Assembly: GCF_020520425.1 (NCBI RefSeq)
Contig: NC_079490.1
Location: 37,902,723 to 37,966,722, forward strand
Direction: 5' to 3'
DNA: 64,000 nt
DNA from: Spinacia oleracea
Lineage: Eukaryota; Streptophyta; Magnoliopsida; Caryophyllales; Amaranthaceae
The first letter of the stretch is position 1; every line of letters begins with the position of its first letter. Shown here piece after piece: positions 21,410-31,329 of the stretch. Position numbers and translations under genes: made by a program. The notes beneath the pieces were generated by a model. The model worked only from the letters and a program-made list of their open reading frames with translations. It was not told the origin of the DNA and did no database searches.

Positions 21410-21800
21410 TCTATACTATATACTCCCTCCGTCCCTTAATACTCGCACCGCTTTCTTTTTCGGGCCGTCCCTTATTACTTGCACCGCTTCTATAAATGGC
21501 ATACGTGATACGTGGCGCTCTGTTTATGACACGTGACAATTGCACGGGAAATAAAAATAAAACATATACATGATGTATGAACGAAACAAAAATTAGAGTA
21601 AATACGATTTAATCATAGTAAAATGTGTAAGATTAACGAACGATGTGTGTTGCAAAGAGCCATACAAACTATAATTTGTTAAGTAATTACTACGTATGAT
21701 TTGCACAATCGGAACTTTTATCATCACTCATTTTAATTATTTTATTTAAAATATCAGTACAAACTTATAAAACCGTGCAATTGCACGGGTTCTATACTAG
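21410..21800 (+). mobile_element. Non-autonomous Helitron A
   Basis: Starts TCTATACTATATA after an A and ends in CTAG before T. The 3' hairpin is a perfect 16-bp palindrome, CCGTGCAATTGCACGG (21773-21788), 8 nt before CTAG. A Stowaway-type end (CTCCCTCCGTCCC, from 21422) with a short internal duplication has inserted near its 5' end. No coding capacity. Confidence 0.7.
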
Positions 21801-21804
21801 TTAA

Positions 21805-22115
21805 TCTATACTATATATTAAATGGCGTCTATAAGAAAGCATACGTGACACGTGGCGCTCTGTTTATGGGTCATTCGCTCCATGTAATCTGCATATACAT
21901 TAAAAAAAATGTCAAACATGATCAGTACAAACTTATAAAAAATGTCAAACATGGTTAGCGTAAGGTTTGAACCCCTGACCTTGAGTTTAAATAATAGAGC
22001 TTTTACCACTAAGCTATTACATGTTTCATGTTATCATTGTAAAAAATATATATATAAGTAAATGTGAATGTTGTTAATGTAGTACCCCGCGGCATCGCCC
22101 GGGCCCAAAAACTAG
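21805..22115 (+). mobile_element. Non-autonomous Helitron B
   Basis: Begins TCTATACTATATATTAAATGG and ends 'gcccgggcccaaaaactag' before T. It shares the 5' end and the 'catacgtgacacgtggcgctctgtttatg' region (quoted in part) with Helitron A and lies only 4 bp downstream of it. The 63-codon minus-strand ORF inside is not a gene. Confidence 0.65.
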
Positions 22116-22487
22116 TTTTTTATGAAATTATAAACTACTTTTTTATAGTTACAGCTACATTTATGCTAAAACATACGCGTAATAAAAAAATTTAGTGTAA
22201 ATATAGTCGCACTGATTTAATAAATTGTAATATGATAATAGGCATGGGGGATTTTAAATATGGTAAAGAGATCAGAACTTCCAAACAACCGATTTGTAAA
22301 TGGATTTCATACATAAAGTTGGTTTCTTATCCTTGAATTTAAAGACTAGATATTTCAATCTCTTAGATTTAGCCTAACAAATCGGTGGGGGAACCGTTTA
22401 GTACTTCCTAGGGGACCTGGTGTCTAAAACATCAGGTCTCTTAATTTCATAGTCTTTTTATTTTTTTGAGAATGGGGTACATCGGGG
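22116..22487. other. Noncoding spacer
   Basis: AT-rich sequence with no ORF or repeat structure that I recognise. Confidence 0.5.
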
Positions 22488-23213
22488 CCATTGTAGAGCT
22501 GTCAAAACAGGTCATTGGATCAGGTCCGAGTCGGATTATCTCGGATCTCGGGTCATGATCAGGTCAGGTCTTGTCAGATCACTTTATCACTCGGGTGCAG
22601 GTCGGGTTCGGTCGGGTTCGGTCGGGTTCGGTCGGGTTGATTTTCAGTCTGGTCATGTCGTGTGGTTTATCCATTTCGGGTACAAGTCGGGTTTAGGTCG
22701 AGTCATGTTTGGGTCGGGTACAAGTCGGGTTTGGGTCTTATATAGTCGGGTTTGAATCGGGTTTGTAGCAGTTAATGTCGAGCTTGCGGTCAAGTTCAGA
22801 TCGGGTATTTTTCGGGTCGATTAAAATTTAGGTCAGCTTCACTCTCGAACACAGGTTAAGATCGAGTCAATAACCGACTTGGTCATCTCAAAATATTCAT
22901 GCGTAAATATTCACACCACATGTCAAGTCATTAACAGGTTATGTGGTAAAAATTGGGTTAAGGTCATTGTCGGGCAGGGTACCGAATCGGGTTCAGATCA
23001 TTGGTTGGTCGGGTCAGTTCGGTTATCGATCATCTTTCGATCGGGTGTCAGATTCGGGTGATACAAAATCGGGTTAAAATCGGTTATCGGTTTTTTGGGT
23101 TGGGTACAGGTAGGTTTTCGGGTTACCTGTTTTACTAAAATTTCGGGTCATGATCGATTACGGATTCGGTCGGTTCAGGCCGAGTCAGTTTTTGACACCT
23201 CTGAGCCATTGTA
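22488..23213. mobile_element. hAT-like MITE with TCGGGT repeats (copy 1)
   Basis: An 8-bp target duplication CCATTGTA is present at 22488-22495 and 23206-23213. Ends are GAGCTGTCAAAAC and, on the complement, CTCAGAGGTGTCAAAA. The interior is a degenerate array of 'ggtcgggttc' words. ORFs up to 66 codons encode Gly/Arg/Ser/Val repeats and are not genes. Confidence 0.8.
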
Positions 23214-23740
23214 AACACATTTATATTTTACCAAGATCTGGATCCTTTATTAATATTAAATTTCTTTATTACTTAATTTTTTTAGATAAGTTGGGATATA
23301 ATTTACACAATATAGTTGTACAGAGACTAATAACGATTAGTTTTGGAAAGCTGTAGCAGAAGTAGTGTTTACCTTCTCGCACAAACATATCTTTCAGAGT
23401 CAACTAATATGATGACAAGTAAGGCTAATGCTCATGTTTAGCAATTATTCTCCTTACATGTTCTCATGCGTCATATTCAACTAGTTCCCGCTATGTTGGT
23501 TGATAACCTAAATCAAAGAGCGTAGCACAAGTAGGCAGGGGAGGTTAGATAGTGCCCGTTCTTCCCGTGTCAGGAAAGTAGCCATCAGTCAGTATCATGG
23601 CATATAAAATCTGGACCGAGTGAGGATCAAAGAATGCTTGGACTGATTCGTCCATTTGGAAACCATACATGTCGCCTTCATGGCCAGTGATTTGGACCAA
23701 CAAATTGTCTATTGAGCAACTTACTTCAAGGGGTTAAGAA
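23214..23740 (-). pseudogene. Tat-lineage gypsy fragment: post-protease region
   Basis: The minus strand from 23740 reads through a frame containing DNLLVQITGHEGD, YAMILTDGYFPDTG and LFDLGYQPT before stops. This resembles the stretch between protease and RT in Tat/Ogre polyproteins. It is separated from the protease fragment at 24305-24750 only by the hAT-like MITE. Too decayed for function; the left boundary is uncertain. Confidence 0.5.
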
Positions 23741-24304
23741 CGTATTACTAGACCTGTCAAACGGGTCGGTCGGGTCGGGTTGTAAAAAATTATTTTCGGG
23801 TTCGGGTTAGATCGGGTCGGTCACTTTCGGGTTCGGGTTTACAAATGCTTGTTCAAGACCCAGAACTTTCGGGTTCGGGTCGACCCAACGGGTTGAGAGA
23901 TTTTAAAACGCGCATTATATTTTCATTAATTTAGGTGATAAATATACAAAATATGGGCACAAATTAACAAATTTTCCTACATAAGTTTATATTAGTCAAA
24001 TTCAACCGTAAAATGGCGTATAATTCAAATTAAAATCATATTACACACAATAATAGTAAAAAACAGCGTGTTTATTATGCTTAAATTTTCTCATAATCGC
24101 ATTTATTACTATAAATACAACGATTTTCAATTGGTCGGGTCCAAAACGGGTTCGGTCGGGTTTTGACCCATTACTTTTCGGGTTGCTCGGGTTCGGATAA
24201 AATCGGGTTACGGGTCGCAAAATCTTGTTCAGGACCCAGTATTTTCGGGTCGGGTTCGAGTCGGTTTTCTGGTCGGGTCGATTTTTGACAGGTCTACGTA
24301 TTAC
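23741..24304. mobile_element. hAT-like MITE with TCGGGT repeats (copy 2)
   Basis: CGTATTAC flanks both sides (23741-23748 and 24297-24304). The 548-bp element has perfect 13-bp terminal inverted repeats TAGACCTGTCAAA / TTTGACAGGTCTA. TCGGGT-type words fill both ends and the centre is AT-rich. The terminal CTGTCAAA core matches copy 1. An 8-bp duplication fits the hAT superfamily. It interrupts the Tat-lineage remnant. Confidence 0.9.
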
Positions 24305-26131
24305 TATAGTCATTCCCCTACGGTTTAGTTCGGTCATTTGGTGCATAGTTGACGCTACGCCTCCTAAGTCATGGGGCCAAGGGCGTCCAAGTAGGAAGTT
24401 GAAACTAGGTTTGATGTCAACTACTTGAAATTCTATAGTTCAAGCTATAGGTCTAGTTTGATGGTAAGACGTACTTTTCCGTGCACTAGTCTCCTAGAAT
24501 TTTCATAGCACGAATTCCTTATGTGGAAGGCCGAATCCTTGTCTTTCAGGTCCAAGAATCGAGCATTTTGTAATGGAAAAAGATTGACAGCAAAACCATT
24601 GTCTACCAAACCTAATGGGATGTTCTGGCCTTTACATCCAATTACTAAGTACAATTTCTTGTTGTGGGCACTTCCTTCTTTGGGTAATTTTTTTTCAGAG
24701 AAGATTATGGCCATATCACTGGCCCATAGCTTTGCAGAGATCGGAGTGTGCGTCCCCTTGGGAGATATTAGGATCACCCCAACACCACATCCATTCTGAT
24801 TAGAGGCACCGTCAAATTGCTTTGAGCAAGTGTCATCGTTTGTCATCAAGATTTTCTCCTCTAATAAGTCATAATTTTCCTCTTCGGCCTCGATGGGACA
24901 ATCTGCCAAGAAATTTGAGACTGCGGAGCCCTTGATGGATTTTTGACGGAGATACTTCAAGTCAAATTCGGCTAGCATAACCAACCATATGGATAGTCGA
25001 CCATTGAGTGACGGTTTCTCGAATAGGAACTTGAGAGGATCTTCTTTTCATATCACATGCATTGTATGGGAGAGCATGTAATAACGCAGTTTCTTTGTGG
25101 CCCAAAACAAGGCAATGTTAAGTCTTTCGAGATGATTGTATCTGATCTCATACTCGAGCATGTAATGATGAAGTCTCTTTGTTGTTGATTCATTGGACCA
25201 GCATGGCGCCTAACTGTTGATTTGTTTGTTGTAAGATAGATTAGAAGTGGCATACCCAATAGGATTGTTGGCTTTAACACTTGTTGATTTGAAAGATAGA
25301 ATTCAATGGTGTCAAATTCCTTTTGATAGTCTTCATCCCATTCTTTTGGCTCGTTTTTGCGGAGCTTGTGAAATACCGATTCACAGACCATTGTGAGCTT
25401 TGAAATGAAGGGTTGATGTACTGCAGTTTGCCCAAAAACCCTCAAATTTCCTTTTCATTTGTGGGTGGCGTTATAACAAAGATAGCCTTGATTTTTTGAT
25501 GGTTCAGCCTCAATGCCTCGAGAGCTAATGACGTACCAGACTAACTTGCCCCAAGTTACTCCGAATGCGCACTTTTGCGGATTGAGCCGCATATTGGATT
25601 GTCTGAGTCTGTCGAAGAATTTCTAAATCACTATTGTATGTCCTTGGCGATCTTTTAATTTAACGATCATATCATTGACATACATCTCGATCTCTCTATG
25701 AATCATGTCGCTCATGTAGAGCACGAAAAGATCATTTCTGATAGGTAGCCCCCGTGTTCTCCAGTCCGAACAACATAATTTTATAGCAATATGTTCCCCA
25801 TTAAGTGATGAAAGTTTTTTTCTCCATGTCTACCTCATCTGTGGGAATCTGATTATAGCTAGCCGGCCTGCATACCCGTCCATAAATGCGAGTAAGGCAT
25901 GATTTGCAGTGTTGTCGACCAGGATGTTGATGTGTAGAAGTGGAAAACCATATTTTAGGACTAGCCCTGTTAAGATCTTTGTAGTAAACGCACATTTTCA
26001 CTTTTCCATCTTTCTTAGGAACCGAAACGACATTGGCAAACCAGTCAGGGTACTTGGCCTCTATGATAAACCCGACCTCCATCTACTTGGAGAGTTGTTC
26101 TTTGATCTTGAAGGAAACATCCAGTTTCATT
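24305..26131 (-). pseudogene. Tat-lineage gypsy fragment: RT, RNase H start, then protease
   Basis: Read on the minus strand: RT from about 26110 (VGFIIEAKYPDWFANVVSV, PKKDGKVKMCVYYKDLN), a linker with MLFGLENTGATYQ and MYVNDMIVKLK (normally YVDDM), the connection domain (25445-25053) and the first strand of RNase H (FDGASNQNGCGVGVILISP, about 24840-24780). The frame then changes abruptly to protease-like sequence (GLVDNGFAVNLFPLQNARFL, then LDALGAMT). In an intact Tat element protease precedes RT, so this is a junction between two copies or a rearrangement. Multiple stops and frameshifts. Confidence 0.75.
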
Positions 26132-26756
26132 CACTACTACAAAATGCATGTTTTAGAGACGCTTATGGCATAGCGGTAGCCTAGAAAGTCAGTTCCGTGT
26201 TTTCTCGACGATGATTGTCGTCCAAATATATGTCGTCCGTTTTCAGCGTCCAGAAATTAGTGATTTGCCACATGCCTTGCACGTGGTCTTAGTTTGCAGG
26301 TCGCGTTTTGGTAAAAAAAAAGAAAAGAAAGAAGAACCGCCCTTCTTCTCTCTCTCAATCTCTCTCTCCCTCTCCCTCTCCCTCTCAACCCTAACCCACT
26401 ACTTCCTCATTTTCTCTGCCTCCATAGTTCTAGATCTACTCCCAAGCTTGAATTATTGTCTCAATTTCAAGATATACGATAAGTTGTGAGCGTTTCTTAA
26501 GACTTTGAGGTATTACTTTCTCTCCTAAGTTCTGAATTTCATGGATTTTTAGGTTTTTTTTTTCATGTGGAACTTTTTGTTCTAGATCTTTGAATTGAGG
26601 TTCGTCGGCAATGCAACTGTTCGTCTTTTCTCTCATTTCCAGTTCTTCCTAGTTGTTGTTTGGTATGTGATTAATTCTATGTTTTGATTTGGGTACCTTT
26701 CAAGTTTGATTTTTAATTGCAATTTTTGTTGATTTCCTTACGGTGGTATCTCTTTT

Positions 26757-26904
26757 CCGCTGAGAATTGCTTCTCTTCACCCTTGTAGTTGACAACAATC
26801 ATTGGCTTATCAGCAGGGCCAGGAATCACCTTGAAGGGCCATAACTTCATGTCAGCTTGCACTGACGGATCGCTCACTCTCCTTCAAATCAATCGTTTAG
26901 CATC
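26757..26904 (-). pseudogene. Captured HSP70 (HSC70) fragment
   Basis: The minus strand encodes DAKRLI, a stop in place of the conserved Gly, [39 protein letters not shown] and FSAE. This is the nucleotide-binding-domain segment (about residues 75-125) of cytosolic HSP70, an ATP-dependent chaperone. Both ends are abrupt, so about 50 codons of one exon have been captured inside the CACTA element. The TGA for Gly and loss of the rest make it non-functional. Confidence 0.85.
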
Positions 26905-28078
26905 TGAAACCAATATTTTTTTATCAGGTAATCAGTATTCTGCCCTCAGAAAATCTTCAACTTCACCCAACAACTAACAATCCAAAACGTTTTCTATCAA
27001 CTCTATCAGAAACACTCTAATCACTAAGAGTACTCATTATACCTTTCTCTTCTTTATTTCCAGATTGTATTTCAATCTAAACTGACAAATAATCCATCAA
27101 ATTTTGGTTTAGTTATTGTTTTCCTCCATTTTCTAGGATTGTTTTAGATTTTGTGTAATTTTGGGTTTGCTTTGATATTTGGGTTAAATTCCTGCATCAT
27201 TTGTCTTACTAGGTGGAATTTTTGGATTATGAAAGTATGAAATGTGCTAGAACTTATTGTCACTTGTACGAGACATGAGACCATGAGTAATAGATACTTA
27301 TTTCTCTTCTTTGCGCCATTTTAGGAATTTATTTGTTTCCCTTCATTAATAGTCCATAAATTGATTAAACAATTTGGGTTTTCATGTTGAAAGCTTGCTC
27401 TGTTACAAGATATGCAGGGCTAAAATAGTTATCATTATTACACAAATAGGAACAAGAAAGCGTTTAAGCCTCTTACTCTTAGTCTATGTCCTTATGTCGT
27501 GTGTGAGTGCTCAAATGTCTGTTTAGATTTTTTTAAGCTCAATCGACTTCTATAGATTTTGAAGGTTCAATAAATTAAAGTATGAATTTTATATCTTACA
27601 AGTTTTTTTCCCTGAGAGATGAGATTATGTTTGTTACTATTGTACGTTCCTGTTTGAACTATAAAAAGCTCTCATTCTTACTACAAGTATAGAGAACTAG
27701 CAACATAATACCTCAGTTTTCCCTGTCCTTTATGAAGAAAATTTCCTAACTTTGCTTTATGGTCACAAATGTGAGCTTAATTTGCGTGTGAGGTATTATG
27801 TCATCTACCTACTAGTATTTCTGTAAGTTTAGATCATGGTTTTAAACATAGAAATTTCATTTATTTTCTCCTCTACTCCTAAGTGGAATATTGGCTTGTC
27901 GCTTTACATTCTGTTTTCTCCATGACTTTCAAGGATATATCATCAACTATTTAACTTTTAAGCATGTACTTAGTGCACACCTTTATAAGTTCTTTCTAGA
28001 ACTCGAACTACTCTTGTATAGTTCTATATATAAACATATTCCATGGTGTATACTGTGCGTCCTCGATATTTTTAATTG

Positions 28079-28330
28079 ATCGGAATTCCAATGGGGTTGT
28101 CTGACGGTATCAGAAAGATACCAGAAGCCATTCGAATATCCAAGAAAGCCTCAAGGATAATCGTGGAAAATGTAATCATAGCATTCTCTACAAAGAGTCT
28201 AGTTCTAGAATTAGCCCTTGTTCACTACTCTATGCTGTTATCTGATGTTGTAACAGACATCGGGACATGCCTGCTAGTAATATTGAACAACATAGTAGTT
28301 CAAAGTGCATATCATCAAATGGGTGTAAGT
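28079..28330 (+). pseudogene. Captured P1B-type heavy-metal ATPase exon
   Basis: The frame encodes SDGIRKIPEAIRISKKASRI, IVENVIIAFSTKSLVLELAL, and VTDIGTCLLVILNNI. It corresponds to the last two transmembrane helices of HMA2/3/4-type Zn/Cd pumps, where (A)DVGTCLLVI.N is characteristic. About 80 codons are open without a stop, and a GTAAGT donor-like site follows. The conserved core is degraded (for example NSM to NNI). The surrounding ATPase domains are absent, so it is a captured exon rather than a gene. Confidence 0.8.
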
Positions 28331-28368
28331 TTGGAGCAAGTAGTTAGCTTTATAATGTGATTTCACAG

Positions 28369-28459
28369 ATTGATATTGCCACTTTGCGTGGTGTAGGAAG
28401 CCCCATCGATTTCGACAATTCATACTACAAAATACTCCTTGAGAATTCGATGTCTTCAG
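28369..28459 (+). pseudogene. Possible captured haem-peroxidase exon
   Basis: Bounded by TTTCACAG on the left and AG|GTCAGT on the right, consistent with splice acceptor and donor. The frame reads GVGSPIDFDNSYYKILLENS, resembling the SP..FDN.Y+K.LL stretch of class III or ascorbate peroxidases. Only 30 codons, so the assignment is tentative. It lies 40-odd bases after the ATPase exon on the same strand. Confidence 0.4.
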
Positions 28460-29524
28460 GTCAGTCGGTTCACATCGTTAATGTTTTTTGAGTATTGTGT
28501 TATGAGTTGCATATACATGAATAAAGAGAGATTTTTGTCGTAAGGTATCCCATTTAGTCTGACTTTACAGAAGCGGGGAGGAAGAAGTCACTAGTATTGT
28601 GTCATGTAATGTAAATTATGAAATCTTAGAGGGAATACGGTCGAGAGAAGCAGATTAAGATGCATATAAGACACATTTTGATAGTTGTTGCTTCTGTGTG
28701 CCATGTTATATGGTGGAAACACAACAATCCTATGTGAATGCATCTCAGTATGTTTGTGCTAAATGTAGAAGACCTTGTAGGATAGAAAATATTCCAAGCC
28801 CCTCCATGTTATGCGATCAGTTGTTTAGTTAGAGCCCTTAATCCTTTGATTTCTTTAGTTACAAAGTTGTCAGATTCTATGATTTACAGAAGTGAATCTT
28901 CTATTCCCTCAAAAGTCGTTGTATGGTTTCATTCTTCGTCGTCATTGTTGTTAGGACTTTGTTCTGACTGTGGTCTTGAACTCTTCCACCAGATATGATG
29001 TATAATTCTTTACCTTATATTTTGTTAAGATTTATTTGTTTTTTATATGTACTGATTATATTTTTGTATTTTTTTTGAAGGTGCAAAATGATAAAGGAGC
29101 AACCGGAGAATGGAGGGACACCTTAGCTTTAAATTAGCTACTACTGTCATCTATCTAACTGTATCCTAGTTAGATTTTCTAGGCTTTAGGATATAGGACA
29201 GGTTTTAGGCTTTAGTCATTTTTGGATAGGTTTTAAGCTTTATTTAATACGGAATAGATACTATTTGTATTTATGATGATGTTGCAGGCTAAATTGGCTA
29301 ACATTTCTTAATTAGGGATCTCGTTATGTCAACTACATTAAAATTTAAAATGTTAGTAAATTTATTAAATTTTTCAGGTGTTATTGTTTATTTTATGTAT
29401 GGTATGTTATTACTTAATTTTTGTTCTTTGTTTAAAATGAATAAGCTCCTATATATGTGCACAATTTTTTTTTTAAATCGTACGTGATTATAGGATGATT
29501 ATAAGATCCTGTATATGCCCACCA

Positions 29525-29815
29525 TTTCTAAGCGTCGACAACCAACATTATTGTCGCTTTTGCGCGTCGAGAAAATTAAATAGTAAAAAGGTGGGCATAG
29601 AGGAAAAATAATGATGGTCGACGCAATATCAAAAGGCTGGACACTTAAAAGCGTCGAGAATCTCGACGCCAAACAAAAATGGGGACAGCAGAAGGCGTCA
29701 TCATTCTCGACGCCAAAAAGCGACGCGAAAATTCTTGACTTTGATTTTCTCGACGCTTTAGCAAAGCGACGAGGGATTAAATAGCGACGCTTTTTGGTAT
29801 CGTAAAATGGTCTAA
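29525..29815. repeat. CACTA subterminal repeat array
   Basis: About a dozen copies of GCGTCGA, TCGACGC or GCGACGC words in both orientations, some arranged as inverted pairs such as GCGTCGAGAATCTCGACGC. A weaker set (TCGACGATGATTGTCGTCC and neighbours) occurs at 26195-26255. In characterised CACTA elements such arrays bind the TNPA-type protein. Confidence 0.8.
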
Positions 29816-29849
29816 AAAGCGTTCTTAACAGGCGGGATTTGTAGTAGTG

Positions 29850-31329
29850 ATTCCACGAAGATTTTTCTTGACTGGATTTGATCCTGGAATGAGGGGAATT
29901 GTTTGTTGTCTGATTCTTGGATCGAACCCTGACATATCATGAGAGAACCAGGCGAAGACGTATATGTACTCAATGAGTAGTCTAATTAGATCCGTGTGCT
30001 CTTCTTCAGTTATAGTTAAACCTATATGTACTAGCTTTGGAGTATTGTTGTCACAAAAGGTTAACTTTTTCTATCTCCTCAATTATAGGTGTTCTATTTT
30101 CATGATCTTTGGGTGCTTTTAAGATTTCAAGTTAGTTTCTTGAGAAGAAAAGTTAGTTGAATTAGGAAGGGGGTTTGAAATTGGAGAGTAGATAGAAATG
30201 TATTTGTTATTGAATTCAGAAATCATTACATCTAAAGCTTTAGATTGAGATTTGGCCTCTGCATGCTAAATGACATTGATTCATGACTCTAGCCCTAGAC
30301 TTTCAAAGTCATTCTCAGGCCCAGATTCAGATTTTTTCTTAGATTTCAATTCGCTCATCATACGCCCTTCGCCCACAGTAATATTGAACATCTTGCCATT
30401 TGGCGTAGTAATTTTGAGGGAATTCCTCCATCCATTAACCACCCCTTTGCCAGGAGCAATGAGCTTGGAGGGATCAAAGTCTTCGATTTGAGTAATCATC
30501 TGTACCATGGCATCGTCATGGAAACTGGTATTGTTTCTCGGCCAAAAAATAGACCACGTGCTAGAGAGTCGAGACATTCAGGAGCTGCCTCTTTTGACAC
30601 AGGGGAGTCTTCCTCGAGGAAGTGGCAGTCTTGAAAGATCTCAAATCCTGGATAGATTATGCCTTTAGAAGCATCATAGAACGAATAAGAGAAGTCGAAG
30701 TATAAGTCATCTTCTCCTTTTTTCACAAATTGTCCATTGAGAGTGCCCTAATGGGGATGTATTTTGAATTATCATTACATGTTCGACGAGCCTTCAGCTT
30801 GGATGCATGATTTTTTTCATTTTTATTACTTTGCTTATACCCCAAACCAAAATAGCTAACTTGCCCGAAGGTTTTGAAAGGTGATTCAGCTGCTTGCTTC
30901 TGAGTTGTTCCCAAAAAGTGGCCACATATTAGCATATTATGATTTGCAATTGGATTCATTGTGGGATCATCTTTGATGGCTCCTATCTCAACACTTAATC
31001 CTTAGAGATCTTCATCATTGTCATCATTCTCCTGGTCGGCGATCTTGGTCCTGGGTGAGATGCATTCAAGGTAATGACATTTCCTTTAACTTCTAATTAA
31101 CCCGACCTTCTGATGGAATAAAGATAGAACTGCCTTCGGATCATGAATCCAACTCGTCCAAGAAGGAGGTTGACACTATCTTTGATGTAGAGCACTTGGA
31201 AGTTCACTTTGCACTCAATAGAACCAGTTCGCAAAAACAAAGTGAGGGTCCCCATTGCCTGGCGATGAGTATTGTCATATGATGGGACTCCTTGAGATGA
31301 ACTAGAGAAGAACTTTGTGTGAATCCCAG
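29850..31329 (-). pseudogene. Tat-lineage gypsy fragment: protease to pre-RT
   Basis: The minus strand holds, in order, a protease-end motif (NFQVLYIKDSVNLLLGR, about 31180-31130), FKTFGQVSYFGLGYKQS (30959-30723), a 76-codon segment, and a pre-RT region with LLIEYIYVFAWFSHDMSGFD (about 29990-29930). The last matches the conserved '..DVFAWS..DMPGLDP' stretch that precedes RT in Tat/Ogre elements. Frames are broken many times. It runs into the CACTA left of it and the chromovirus right of it. Confidence 0.7.

Larger units (their letters stand above)
26132..29849. mobile_element. Non-autonomous CACTA transposon carrying host gene fragments
   Basis: Left terminus CACTACTACAAAA, right terminus the complement TTTGTAGTAGTG, flanked by a 3-bp ATT duplication (26129-26131 and 29850-29852). 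All three features define CACTA (En/Spm) elements. Subterminal regions are full of GCGTCGA/TCGACGC words. No TNPD/TNPA-like transposase ORF is visible in 3.7 kb. The interior carries an HSP70 fragment (minus strand), a heavy-metal ATPase exon and a peroxidase-like exon (plus strand). The element interrupts the Tat-lineage polyprotein just upstream of RT. Confidence 0.92.

Noticed and set aside
28076..28360. Functional heavy-metal ATPase gene
   Set aside because: Only the last two helices are present, inside a CACTA element, with no phosphorylation or ATP-binding domain nearby.
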